Shown in pieces: positions 55,665 to 64,000 of a DNA stretch of 64,000 bases (positions within the stretch are counted from its first letter, which is position 1; every line of letters begins with the position of its first letter). The position numbers were made by a program, and so were the translations under genes. The notes under the pieces are model-generated. The model saw nothing but the letters and a program-made list of their open reading frames with translations, was not told the DNA's origin and ran no database searches. The stretch spans positions 58,419-122,418 of the forward strand of contig JAOQAK010000054.1 of the NCBI GenBank assembly GCA_025963635.1, read 5' to 3'. The DNA comes from Ferruginibacter sp. (GTDB taxonomy: Bacteria; Bacteroidota; Bacteroidia; Chitinophagales; Chitinophagaceae).

Positions 55665-55677
55665 AGTAGAATCTGTT

Positions 55678-58600
55678 CTAAGAATGATTGATATAATATT
55701 TGCTTTCCGGATTTTCGGGATCTAAAGAAACGGACTGGGTGGAAGCATTTTTCTGTACCCATGCAAAAACCAGCGGAAGGATAATCAGTACGGCAACTGT
55801 TGAAGCCATAAGGCCACCGATAACCGCTCTGCCTAATGGTGAAACCTGGTCTCCACCTTCTCCATGCCCGATGGCCATGGGCAACATCCCTGCCACCATA
55901 GCAACACTTGTCATAATGATGGGTCTTAAACGAAGTGCGGCAGCTTCTTTCGCAGAAGCAAAGGCATCCCGGTTTTTCCGGCGTAACTCTTCTGCATTGG
56001 TTATGAGTAATACTGCATTGGCGATAGACACCCCTACCGACATAATAATACCCATGTAAGACTGCAGGTTAAGCGTGGAGCCTGTTAATATAAGCAGCCC
56101 TAATGCTCCGGTGATAACCGCCGGTACTGAAGTCAAAATAATGAGCGGAATTTTAAACGATTGGAAATAGGCCGCCAGCATTAAAAAGATAACCACAATG
56201 GCGGTTAATAAACCCCATTGAAGGCTTTCCAGCGTTTCTGTAAGAACATTGCCCATGCCGGTTGGCTCAATAAATAAACCTCTTGGCAATACACCTAATG
56301 ATTGAATAAGTTTTCTCACATCTGTGTTGGCCGTTCCCAGGTCTTTGTTAAACAAGTTTGCCGTAACTGAAATAAACGGCATGGCACCCAGGTTGTCATT
56401 TTCTCCATAGGTAGTGCCCGGCACTATCGATGCAACATCCCCGATAACAGGACGGGAGCCATTTCTTAATACAGGAATTTCTTCCATATTTTTTATAGAA
56501 TTCATTTGATTAAGCGGTACCTGCACCTGTACATTGTAAGGGAGGTTGGCTTTTTCATCAATCCAGATACTTTTTTCAGTGTAGCGTGACGATGAAGTAG
56601 CTGAGATCAGGGAGCGTGATATATCATTCATGTCTACGCCCAATTGAGCAGCTCTGACCCGGTCGATATTGATATTGAGCGCCGGATAATGAATAGGTTG
56701 GGCTATTTGCACATCCCGCATATAATTAATTTCTTTTAACCCGGATACCAATTTATTCGCATAGTCTTCATTTTGTTTTTTATTTCTACCGGCAAGGCGT
56801 ATTTCGACGGGCGTGGTTGCACCCTGGCTCAACACCTTCTCAGTGAGTTCAATCGGTTCAAAAGACAATTTCAATTCAGGTATTAATTTTCTGATGCGCT
56901 CTCTGAATTGGTCTTTAAATACATCCATATTCTCATCATAATTTTTTAGTGCTACCTGCAAAACGGCTTCATGTGGCCCAGCCATAAAAAGGTAAATAGG
57001 ACTTACTGAATACGTAGACGGATGTTGCCCAATGTATACCGATGAAATACCAATATGTTCCTTTCCAACCATTCGCTCAAGTTCATTTAAAACACTGTGC
57101 ATTTTCTCTTCTGTTCTTTCTATTCGGGTACCATCGGGTGCACGAACACGCAACTGGAACTGGCCTGAATTGGTTTTGGGCAATATATCACGGCCAATAG
57201 AATGCAACAATAGCGCTGCAGCTGTTATAACCACTAAACCATACATGATTACCACACTCTTTCGATAAGCAATCAGCCAGGCAATGAAATGAAGAAAGCG
57301 ATTTCGAAATCTTTCAAACCCGCTGACGATTCCATCATTATTAAAGTCCGCTCGTTCCACCAGTATACTTTTCTGTCCCAAACTATCATATGCTACTTGC
57401 TGTTCCTTGCTGTTCTCTGCCAGATACTGAGACGAATTGTCCGCTTCGGCCTGCCCCCGGCCCCCTCCTTTGGAGGGAGAGTTAAAGCGCTTTTTTGCAT
57501 GAGTCCTCATAAGCCAGTTAGCCATCACCGGCACAAAGGTTTGGGACAAGAAATAAGAAGCCACCATGGAAAAACCAATTGCCATCGCTAAGGGTAAGAA
57601 CAATGCCCCCGGTATCCCTGCCATGGTAAAAGCAGGAGCAAATACTGCCAGGATACATAGCAAAATCAGCAATTTGGGGAAAGCAATTTCTTTACACGCA
57701 TCCCATATAGCCAACGCTTTCGGCTTCCCCATATCAAAGTGCTGGTGAATATTTTCTATCGTTACCGTACTTTCATCAACGAGTATGCCTATAGCCAACG
57801 CCAATCCGCTTAACGACATGATGTTGATGGTTTGTCCAAATAATTTTAGAAATAAAACACCTGTAATAATGGAAGTAGGGATGGTTAAAATTACAATGAG
57901 GGCCGCACGCCGGTCTTTTAAAAACAACAATACCATTAACCCGGTTAATATAGCCCCTATAATGCCCTCGCTTACAAGGCTCTTTACTGCATTGATCACA
58001 TAAACGGATTGGTCAAATTCATAAGATAAACTAACATCTTCGGGTAAAGTGCTTTGTATACGTGGCAAACTTGCTTTCAGTTGTTTTACAACCTCCCAGG
58101 TAGAAGCATCTGGCGACTTGGCAACACTAACGTATACCGATCTTTTGCCGTTGATTAGTGCATACCCTGCAGTAACATCTGCGCCATCTTTCACAGTGGC
58201 AACATCACGGAGATATAGATTTTGAACACTTCCCTTAAACAAGGGAATGTTTTCAAATTCTTTTAAACTTTTGATGGTATTGTTGGTAGGGGTTATGTAA
58301 TTTTTATCCCCAATACGAACATTACCGGAGGGAGCAGTTTGATTATTAAGACGAAGCGCTTCCACGATCTGATCGGGTGTGAGATTATGAGAACGCAGGG
58401 CATCCGGATCCACATTAATTTCAATTGTGCGCGGGCTTCCACCAAAGGGAGGTGGAGCAAGCAGACCAGGTACCGAAGTAAAGGATGCTCGGACATATAC
58501 ATTGGCCAGATCCTGCAACTCATTATTGCTTTTTGTAGCACTGCTTAATACCAATTGTCCTACGGGTAATGAAGAAGCATCAAAACGAATGATAAACGGA

Positions 58601-58974
58601 GGTTGCGAACCAGGCGGAAAAGCTGCCTGGGCACGGTTGGCTAAAGCAGTAACCTCTGCTGCCGCCTGTGCCATATTAGAACCTTCGTAATAAGTAAGTT
58701 TCATTAGGGTTAGTCCCTGCGTATTCTTTGTCTCAATACTTTTAATACCGTTGGCAAACAATAGTATATTCACATATTGCTTTCCAAAATAGGCTTCCAT
58801 CTGGGTGGGCGTATAGCCGCCAAAGGGATGGGCGATATAAATCACCGGCAAATTCATTTTGGGAAGAATATCTACTTTGATATCCCGTACAGCCGTGATC
58901 CCAAAAAAGAATAAACCGCTTACAAGAACAAGTATGGATATGGGCCTGTTAAGAGCAAATTTTATTAAATTCAT
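55678..58974 (-). CDS. RND-family efflux pump, inner-membrane subunit
   Basis: 1098 residues (usual about 1040) with the 12-helix, two-porter-domain layout of AcrB-like pumps: helix 1 near the N-terminus (ISILVLVSGLFFFGITAV), LALAIGILVDESTVTIENI with the proton-relay Asp (second acidic residue is Glu), and the C-terminal MGIIMSVGVSIANAVLLITN, LRPIIMTSVAMVAGMLPMA. It exports drugs, dyes or other small molecules using proton motive force. Compared with relatives there is extra material around residues 495-545 (FNSPSKGGGRGQAEAD to SILVERADFNNDG), partly encoded by a hairpin repeat at 57463-57477. It lies between the TolC gene (60 bases upstream) and the adaptor gene. Confidence 0.92.
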   Translation of the reverse strand: MNLIKFALNRPISILVLVSGLFFFGITAVRDIKVDILPKMNLPVIYIAHPFGGYTPTQMEAYFGKQYVNILLFANGIKSIETKNTQGLTLMKLTYYEGSNMAQAAAEVTALANRAQAAFPPGSQPPFIIRFDASSLPVGQLVLSSATKSNNELQDLANVYVRASFTSVPGLLAPPPFGGSPRTIEINVDPDALRSHNLTPDQIVEALRLNNQTAPSGNVRIGDKNYITPTNNTIKSLKEFENIPLFKGSVQNLYLRDVATVKDGADVTAGYALINGKRSVYVSVAKSPDASTWEVVKQLKASLPRIQSTLPEDVSLSYEFDQSVYVINAVKSLVSEGIIGAILTGLMVLLFLKDRRAALIVILTIPTSIITGVLFLKLFGQTINIMSLSGLALAIGILVDESTVTIENIHQHFDMGKPKALAIWDACKEIAFPKLLILLCILAVFAPAFTMAGIPGALFLPLAMAIGFSMVASYFLSQTFVPVMANWLMRTHAKKRFNSPSKGGGRGQAEADNSSQYLAENSKEQQVAYDSLGQKSILVERADFNNDGIVSGFERFRNRFLHFIAWLIAYRKSVVIMYGLVVITAAALLLHSIGRDILPKTNSGQFQLRVRAPDGTRIERTEEKMHSVLNELERMVGKEHIGISSVYIGQHPSTYSVSPIYLFMAGPHEAVLQVALKNYDENMDVFKDQFRERIRKLIPELKLSFEPIELTEKVLSQGATTPVEIRLAGRNKKQNEDYANKLVSGLKEINYMRDVQIAQPIHYPALNINIDRVRAAQLGVDMNDISRSLISATSSSRYTEKSIWIDEKANLPYNVQVQVPLNQMNSIKNMEEIPVLRNGSRPVIGDVASIVPGTTYGENDNLGAMPFISVTANLFNKDLGTANTDVRKLIQSLGVLPRGLFIEPTGMGNVLTETLESLQWGLLTAIVVIFLMLAAYFQSFKIPLIILTSVPAVITGALGLLILTGSTLNLQSYMGIIMSVGVSIANAVLLITNAEELRRKNRDAFASAKEAAALRLRPIIMTSVAMVAGMLPMAIGHGEGGDQVSPLGRAVIGGLMASTVAVLIILPLVFAWVQKNASTQSVSLDPENPESKYYINHS
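57451..57480. repeat. Hairpin repeat translated inside the RND pump
   Basis: CCCTCC (57463-57468) and GGAGGG (57472-57477) around a TTT loop lie in a GC-rich word that stands out from the surrounding gene. On the coding strand it encodes SPSKGGGRG, a peptide I have often seen as an insertion in Bacteroidota proteins. It falls at a loop of the pump (about residue 500). Confidence 0.6.
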
Positions 58975-59034
58975 TTCACTAATTAAGATATAGAGGAGGT
59001 AGTGTTTCTTTTATATTTCATAATGCTGCAACGG

Positions 59035-60444
59035 TTAAAATTCATTGATGAACAATGCAAAGTTCCCGGTAGCCGCGGCCTTCAAAAGCAAGGCCTGCCA
59101 AACATTACTGTAGGCTATATCACGATCTGTTTCTGCCCTGTTGAGTAGATATAAACTTTGTGTCATTTCTGTTATATTGGCCAGTCCATTTGTATATAAT
59201 ACCCTTCTTTGTATAAAAGCTTCCGTAGCCGCTTTTATCTGCACAGGTACTTCGTTAAAATTATCTACGGCTATATTTATCCTTGTTTCCGCCAAATCAA
59301 CCTGTGCTTTCAACTGTTGGTCTACCAGCTCAAACTCATTTTGCAATGCAGCCGAGATGTAGTTTTGTGAAGCCACCTGTTGTTTAACCCGGAGCAGGGA
59401 GGTTAGATTCCAGGTAAGCCCTAATCCCAAAAGGTAATTCAACCTGGTTGGGTTGATACCTGACCAATAATTTTGATTATAAGCCTTTTGATCAGTTGCA
59501 TAGTTCGACTGAAATCCTGAACCACGTGTTTGAAAAACACCAAATAGTGAGAGTGAAGGATATTTTAATGTTTTAAAATATTTAGATTGTTGTGTACTGG
59601 CAGTAATGCGACTTTGATACCAGGTTATAAGGGGATGCTTTATAGCCATCGCTGTGTCACTAAATGCGAGTGGAATTTTGGTAATAAATAAAGTATCCAG
59701 GGCAAAGTTTTGTGAAGGCACTCCCATTAGCTGAGCTAATTCCACTGCTCTTTGCTGCTCTGCTTCCTTTGCCCTTAGCAAAGCAATCCTTGCATTCGAC
59801 ACTTCAGCATTGGTAGTAGAAGAATCCACTCCCGCAATCAATCCGTTCATTGCCCTGGCTTTTACTACCAGTCTTATGGTATCCGCACGGTTTAAGTTGC
59901 TTTGTTGTGAAAGGGTAAAACGTTGAGCAGCCAGCAAATTAAGATAGGCTGCTGCTACTTTTATTTTCTGTTGGAATTGTTCCTGTTGCAGGTCATTTTC
60001 CTGTATAGTGGAAAAGGACTCCGCTAATTTAATCCTTTCCCTGGTCCGTCCGAAAGTGAAAACTTCCCAGTTTATATTTGTCAAATACAAAGCCCCAAAA
60101 CCCGCATTCCAGTTTTGATCCGGCAAAGCAAGTCCTGAAGAAGCCACCCCGAAGCCACCCAGGCCGTACGAAGGCCCATTCTGTCCATTGACAGTACCAT
60201 AGTCTTGTTGGAAAGAAAGAATAAGATTGGGCAGTGCTTCTTTTCTTGTTTGCAGGACAGTAGCTTTGGAAGCTTTGCTATAATTTGTCTTTGCCTTTAT
60301 GCTGGGGTAATTGTTTAATGCAATTTGAACAGCATCCTTCAATGAAAGATGCTGTACCTGCACCTGGCCCTGCAAAGAACCAACAACCCAAAAACTCAGT
60401 ATAGATATTACTGTTTTGCGAAAAAAATTAAAAGAAAGAATCAT
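59035..60444 (-). CDS. TolC-family outer-membrane efflux channel
   Basis: 469 residues with a signal peptide (TVISILSFWVVGSLQGQVQ). It starts with the TolC-typical LSLKDAVQIALNNYPSIKAK and has the two internally repeated helical hairpins: FTFGRTRERIKLAES, QEQFQQKIKVAAAYLNLLAA, then SLLRVKQQVASQNYISAALQ, FELVDQQLKAQVDLAETRIN, ending YTNGLANITEMTQSLYLLNR. It forms the outer-membrane exit duct for the RND pump. First gene in a TolC-pump-adaptor operon, reversed from the usual adaptor-pump-TolC order but normal in Bacteroidota. Confidence 0.9.
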   Translation of the reverse strand: MILSFNFFRKTVISILSFWVVGSLQGQVQVQHLSLKDAVQIALNNYPSIKAKTNYSKASKATVLQTRKEALPNLILSFQQDYGTVNGQNGPSYGLGGFGVASSGLALPDQNWNAGFGALYLTNINWEVFTFGRTRERIKLAESFSTIQENDLQQEQFQQKIKVAAAYLNLLAAQRFTLSQQSNLNRADTIRLVVKARAMNGLIAGVDSSTTNAEVSNARIALLRAKEAEQQRAVELAQLMGVPSQNFALDTLFITKIPLAFSDTAMAIKHPLITWYQSRITASTQQSKYFKTLKYPSLSLFGVFQTRGSGFQSNYATDQKAYNQNYWSGINPTRLNYLLGLGLTWNLTSLLRVKQQVASQNYISAALQNEFELVDQQLKAQVDLAETRINIAVDNFNEVPVQIKAATEAFIQRRVLYTNGLANITEMTQSLYLLNRAETDRDIAYSNVWQALLLKAAATGNFALFINEF

Positions 60445-60850
60445 TATAGCTTCTTTATTTGATTTGATTGATAAACCCTTTTTATCCGCAGGAAATCCTG
60501 GCTGGAAAAGTTTTTTTTAATAAATGTTAATACAGACAATCAATCGTTCAAATGAAAAAGCAACTGGGTAGTAATATTGAGTACTACGGTAAGGATTATA
60601 CCCGTCTGATAAGTATTATAAAATGTACTCTTTTATTTCGTTAAAACTTTACCTGGTCTGCAGATATTTCGTTTGCTTTATCACCAAAGCTGTTTCCTTC
60701 GTGATATCTAAATACATGTGTTATTATCACGATCTGTACTTCACTAATCCCTGTTCGGGGATGGGAGTCGTATCGATCATGTCACATCTAATAAAAGAAA
60801 CTTTGAAAGGCCAAATGCATCTTTCCCTGCCTGCTAACAAAGCCAGGAGA
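60445..60850. other. Spacer with promoter of the efflux operon and a cytochrome remnant
   Basis: No intact gene. The efflux operon promoter must lie before 60444. The part 60641-60700 is a decayed copy of a cytochrome c end. The remaining bases show no recognisable element. Confidence 0.45.
60641..60700 (-). pseudogene. C-terminal remnant of a second cytochrome c gene
   Basis: The minus strand reads EGNSFGDKANEISADQVKF followed by a TAA (60641-60643). This matches the end of the intact cytochrome c at 61755-62210 (VRNSFGNKASAISADHVKAL). The nucleotide similarity is clear over about 70 bases (ACCTGGTCTGCAGATAT here, ACATGGTCTGCCGATAT there). Nothing of the haem motif remains. Confidence 0.6.
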
Positions 60851-61642
60851 TCATAATTCTGAATAGGCCGCCGGATGGAGGAAAATAATATCTGCTTTAG
60901 AAACGGTATGCTGGTATTCGGGCAATCCAGATAATCTTTTCCACTCAGGATCTGCGCCAAAATTTTTCCAATGTTCATCCCTGCTCGCCTGGTTGTCAAA
61001 ACTTGTCATGTACATCAGGTTTGGCATATGACTTCCTGCCAACACTTCAGCGTAGAAAACAGCATTGAAACCAAGCCTGTTGAATAAAGCGATCTCACCG
61101 CCCTCATTGAACATATGTACTTTCTGCTTATATAATTTTTCACCCGATCCTTCATAACTGCGCAGCTCATAAATTCTTTCAGCAGGATCACCCTTCAGTG
61201 ATGGAGGTTGGAAATGGGGCATTTTGGTGAAAGCACGCAGTATAATGGTCTCTATTCGTGTATAAGCCGGGGCATTGAAGGGAACAGTCAGGTAAGCCGC
61301 ACCATCATTGTTATAAGCAATATCTTTAGTAAGCCCATCTTCTATGCCATTGATCTGCTCCAATGATCGCAAAGGCATCCACACATAAATACTTTTTTCA
61401 GCGGCAGTATCAATTCCTACATTTTTAAATACGCCAACGCCGGACACTCCCAACCGGTGTAATGCAGGCAGGTAAGCATTTTTTAGAAAATTATCAACTT
61501 GTGTTACCTGCTCATTTGTTTTCATACGGTATACCTTGATCTGGTATATATCTTTTGCAGCGGGCTTGCTGTAAAAAGCCATCATGATGGTACAAAGAGG
61601 AAACAATACAACTGTCATCAACAGGCCATTTTTGATTTTCAT
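60851..61642 (-). CDS. NIPSNAP-family protein, exported
   Basis: 263 residues with a hydrophobic signal (GLLMTVVLFPLCTIMMAFY). Two NIPSNAP-like ferredoxin-fold halves follow: DIYQIKVYRMKTNEQVTQVD to PLRSLEQ, and RIYELRSYEGSGEKLYKQKV, FNEGGEIALFNRLGFNAVFY, YMTSFDNQASRDEHWKNFGA. The second carries the family hallmarks (YELR.Y, MTSF.....R...W..F). The function is unknown; such proteins occur often near PQQ or oxidoreductase genes in Bacteroidota, as here next to cytochrome c and sugar dehydrogenase genes. Confidence 0.85.
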   Translation of the reverse strand: MKIKNGLLMTVVLFPLCTIMMAFYSKPAAKDIYQIKVYRMKTNEQVTQVDNFLKNAYLPALHRLGVSGVGVFKNVGIDTAAEKSIYVWMPLRSLEQINGIEDGLTKDIAYNNDGAAYLTVPFNAPAYTRIETIILRAFTKMPHFQPPSLKGDPAERIYELRSYEGSGEKLYKQKVHMFNEGGEIALFNRLGFNAVFYAEVLAGSHMPNLMYMTSFDNQASRDEHWKNFGADPEWKRLSGLPEYQHTVSKADIIFLHPAAYSEL

Positions 61643-61754
61643 GTTTTACTTTTAATTGGTTATTTGTTTAAGCTGTATATCAAAATAGTGGCACCTTGTA
61701 TTGACACTGGTAACTCATTCGGATTAACGAGCCCACATTCAGAAAACGGTTCTT

Positions 61755-62210
61755 TTATTTTCTTAGCGCTTTTACATGGTCTGCCGATATTGCGCTTGCC
61801 TTGTTACCAAAACTGTTTCGAACATACGTTAATACATCCGCAATTTCCCCGTCTTTAAAATTAGCTCCAACCGCCGGCATCGGGTTCGTATAGGTTTCAC
61901 CGTTTATCTCCACGCCCTCAGTGAATCCATTCATTACAATACTGATCAGCTTTGATTCATCACCAAGAACATAAGCTGTATTTTTCAGCGGAGGATTTAA
62001 TTGGGGCACGCCACTGCCATCAGCCTGGTGACAGGCCAAACAATACTGTGTATATATTTTTTCACCTCTTCCGATAGAAAGTTCGGGGGTTGAAAAAGAA
62101 GCCGCCGGGGCTAAAGAAGAGGTTTCCGGGGTTGAAGAAGAACCGCAACTTATTAGAAGGATGGCCGTTACTACCAGCAGGGATACCAATACTATCAAAG
62201 TCTTTTTCAT
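61755..62210 (-). CDS. Class I c-type cytochrome, lipoprotein
   Basis: 151 residues. The lipoprotein signal KTLIVLVSLLVVTAILLISC puts Cys at about 22. The haem site is QYCLACHQADGSG (CxxCH at about 56-60), and the Met ligand is in TNPMPAVG. The C-terminal helix GEIADVLTYVRNSFGN is typical. It carries electrons in the periplasm; the PQQ-type dehydrogenase encoded 80 bases upstream is the natural donor. A remnant of a second copy lies at 60641. The Ser/Pro-rich linker after the Cys (STPETSSLAPAASFSTPE) acts as a tether. Confidence 0.9.
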   Translation of the reverse strand: MKKTLIVLVSLLVVTAILLISCGSSSTPETSSLAPAASFSTPELSIGRGEKIYTQYCLACHQADGSGVPQLNPPLKNTAYVLGDESKLISIVMNGFTEGVEINGETYTNPMPAVGANFKDGEIADVLTYVRNSFGNKASAISADHVKALRK

Positions 62211-62290
62211 CTATAAATATTAATTATTTTTTAGTCAGAAGGAATAGAAATTTTACTTTCTATTTTAACCTTATCGAATTCAACTGCTTT

Positions 62291-63646
62291 CTATTTACCT
62301 GCATATGAAATCCGGTATATGGTGCCCTGGCTATCATCGGAAACATACAAAGAACCATCTGGGCCCTGCGCTAAACCACAAGGGCGATGTTTTGCATCAC
62401 CAGGTGATTGAATCGAATCCGTGCCTGCAAAATTATTGGCAAAGATTTCCCATTCCCCACTTGGCCGGCCATCTTTAAAAGGAACAAAAGCCACAAAATA
62501 TCCTTTTTGCTTTTCAGGCGCCCTGTTCCAGGAACCGTGAAAAGCAATAAAAGCTCCTTTTTTATACCGGTCAGGAAACATATTGCCGGTATAAAACAAT
62601 AAGCCGTTTGGTGCCATGTGTCCCGGAAAAGCCACTACCGGATCAATTGCTTTTTCGCCCCCGGTTTTTTTCCCATCTCCCCCATATTCTGGTCCCAGTA
62701 TTTTTTTCTTTTGCACCTGGTCATAATAGATATACGGCCAACCGCAATCGTCTCCCTTGTTAAGCGCATACATTGTTTCCGCCGGCAATTCAGCTCCCGT
62801 CTCGGCCGTATAAAGTTTAGGGTATTGTTGAAATAGTTGATCCCTGCCATGTTGCATAACAAAAAGCTGACCGGCATCTTCATTCCAATCTAACCCCACC
62901 ACATTGCGAAGGCCTGTGGCATAACGGGTACCATTATTGTAACTTTGATTAAGCTGATCTGCTTTAAACTGCCAGATACCTGCTGCTGAATCCAACACCG
63001 GGCAGGGGGTTCGCCCTGGTGATCCTTCAGTGCGATCTACTACCTGGCAGGCATTGGAATAGGCTCCAATATTCACATAAATATTTCCTTTATGATCCAG
63101 CACAATGGATTTTGAATTATGCTGACGGCGGTCAATCAAACCCTTTATTATTGTTTCCGGCTGCTCCGTTTGTATAACCTTCCCCTCATCGTTCAATCGA
63201 TACCGATACACTGCTTCATTGGATGAGGCATAGAGATAATTATCCCTTATATACATTCCTGTTCCTGCATAATCACCAAAGGCAGTTTGTTCATCTGCCT
63301 TACCGTCGCCGTTAGTATCACGCAGGTAAATAATACCTTTACCATCTTTGAGAGCGTTTAGTTTTACATATATATCGCCCTTGTTGTTTACAGCCAGGTG
63401 TCTTGCTTTGCCCACACTATCTGCCACTACTACAGCGCTGAAACCAGCTGGCAGTTGCAAATGTGCAGCTTCAATGGTGACTACTGAATCAGAAGACACC
63501 TTTTTATCAGTTTGTGGAGAATTACATCCGAACAGATATATCATGCCTGTAAAGCCAAGGAAAAAATATAAAGCGGTTTTACCTACACGTGATACCATGC
63601 ATGAATCGAAAATGATTTTTTTGACTTGATCAACTGATCTATACAT
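62291..63646 (-). CDS. PQQ-dependent sugar (sorbosone-type) dehydrogenase
   Basis: 451 residues. The membrane-anchor signal ALYFFLGFTGMIYLFGC gives a lipoprotein Cys at about 41. A six-bladed propeller of the soluble glucose/sorbosone dehydrogenase type follows: LPAGFSAVVVADSVGKARHL, TEGSPGRTPCPV, ATGLRNVVGLDWNEDAGQLF, KGDDCGWPYIYYD, GLLFYTGNMFPDRYKKGAF, IAFHGSWNR, RPCGLAQGPDGSLYVSDDSQ. It oxidises sugars in the periplasm with PQQ. TTG or other starts are possible because residues before the hydrophobic segment are not conserved. The cytochrome c gene follows as presumed electron acceptor. Confidence 0.87.
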   Translation of the reverse strand: MYRSVDQVKKIIFDSCMVSRVGKTALYFFLGFTGMIYLFGCNSPQTDKKVSSDSVVTIEAAHLQLPAGFSAVVVADSVGKARHLAVNNKGDIYVKLNALKDGKGIIYLRDTNGDGKADEQTAFGDYAGTGMYIRDNYLYASSNEAVYRYRLNDEGKVIQTEQPETIIKGLIDRRQHNSKSIVLDHKGNIYVNIGAYSNACQVVDRTEGSPGRTPCPVLDSAAGIWQFKADQLNQSYNNGTRYATGLRNVVGLDWNEDAGQLFVMQHGRDQLFQQYPKLYTAETGAELPAETMYALNKGDDCGWPYIYYDQVQKKKILGPEYGGDGKKTGGEKAIDPVVAFPGHMAPNGLLFYTGNMFPDRYKKGAFIAFHGSWNRAPEKQKGYFVAFVPFKDGRPSGEWEIFANNFAGTDSIQSPGDAKHRPCGLAQGPDGSLYVSDDSQGTIYRISYAGK

Positions 63647-63821
63647 TGTTTTGCTTTTGGGTGTTAAAAATATTATGCAATAGTTGTGATAAACACATCA
63701 ACAGCTTTTACAAACCTTCAACAATAACTAACCAAATTGCTATGTCTTATAAATTATTAGAAGGCAAGCTTCTTAACCCATATTTCTTCAGCTTTTATTG
63801 GAAATCTTTTCATAAAAAGGA

Positions 63822-64000
63822 TCAGTGTTTAAAATCCGAAACTACTTTATCCAGGAACCTGATAATGGCTATAGCATCCTGATCACCATACCCCATTTGA
63901 AATGCGGCCTGGTAAGTAGCCAGTAAAGGGTTAAATAAAGGGGAATCCATCCCTTCATTTTTAACAAGCCTAAGGTCCTTGGTGATGTGCTTCAATGCAA
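63822..64000 (-). CDS. C-terminal end of a 3-hydroxyisobutyrate-dehydrogenase-like enzyme (cut by edge)
   Basis: About 58 codons up to a TGA at 63822-63824: ALKHITKDLRLVKNEGMDSP, LFNPLLATYQAAFQMGYGDQ, DAIAIIRFLDKVVSDFKH. The pattern KDLxL...G...P......YQ.A...GYGD.D...I is the last helical part of beta-hydroxyacid dehydrogenases of the 3-hydroxyisobutyrate/6-phosphogluconate type, where the Lys is near the active site. The Rossmann part lies outside the window. Separate from the sugar dehydrogenase by a 175-base spacer on the same strand. Confidence 0.7.
   Translation of the reverse strand, partial: ALKHITKDLRLVKNEGMDSPLFNPLLATYQAAFQMGYGDQDAIAIIRFLDKVVSDFKH

Noticed and set aside
55436..55762. 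Alternative frames through the ATCCAGT repeat
   Set aside because: A 7-bp repeat is open in all frames, so open frames here are expected by chance and carry no gene evidence.
9..63900. tRNA, rRNA or riboswitch genes
   Set aside because: I looked for rRNA-like conserved words, tRNA T-loop patterns (GGTTCGAATCC type) and common riboswitch cores by eye and found none that I could support.

Overview
The window looks like a piece of a Bacteroidota chromosome, most likely Chitinophagaceae or a close relative. Evidence: two SusC/SusD pairs, an ECF sigma/FecR pair feeding a SusC with an STN domain, lipoprotein signal peptides ending in Cys-Lys or Cys-Ser, LEA-type-2 and NIPSNAP proteins, AT-rich spacers and almost no Shine-Dalgarno motifs. 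No rRNA, tRNA, CRISPR array or intact insertion sequence was found. Nearly all large genes lie on the minus strand.

Left edge (1-4,500): the tail of an unrecognised gene, a ScyD/ScyE-type lipoprotein that is visibly GC-richer than its surroundings, about 2 kb of decayed DNA with a frameshifted DUF6943-like gene, and an LEA-type-2 lipoprotein.

4,500-26,100: an amino-sugar utilisation locus. From upstream to downstream it has a LacI regulator, SusC, SusD, a DUF4838 protein, a CBM9-like protein, NagA, NagB and a NagP-type transporter. A second, diverged set lies upstream of lacI: NagB, NagA, a NagP with about 190 internal residues deleted, a CBM9-like protein without signal peptide, and a Gfo/Idh/MocA oxidoreductase. 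The likely flow is glycan capture by SusCD, outer-surface processing (DUF4838 and CBM9-like proteins), import, GlcNAc-6-P deacetylation by NagA and deamination by NagB. A perfect 14-bp palindrome upstream of susC, with three near copies elsewhere, is a candidate operator for LacI.

24,800-41,000: a pectin utilisation locus with ECF sigma, FecR anti-sigma, STN-SusC, SusD, a Tat-type esterase and two tandem PL10 pectate lyases, plus a second secreted esterase. Its borders carry remnants: a broken conserved gene, a possible HsdR piece, a truncated copy of the esterase 5' end, a SusC N-terminus, half of a histidine kinase and an outer-membrane-protein fragment.

41,000-54,200: a single-domain response regulator and a 2,264-residue soluble histidine kinase with one receiver domain and about 15 PAS domains; then decayed DNA (possible HsdR, integrase), a CDF cation exporter, and an OmpR-type regulator next to a twice-frameshifted histidine kinase gene. 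The broken kinase gene at 40,152-40,709 is a partial copy of this one.

54,200-64,000: a TolC/RND/periplasmic-adaptor efflux operon with two repeat sequences translated inside its proteins, then a NIPSNAP protein, a lipoprotein cytochrome c (with a remnant of a second copy), a PQQ-type sugar dehydrogenase and the C-terminus of a 3-hydroxyisobutyrate-dehydrogenase-like enzyme. The main theme is duplication, internal deletion and decay of polysaccharide and signalling genes around two working glycan loci.
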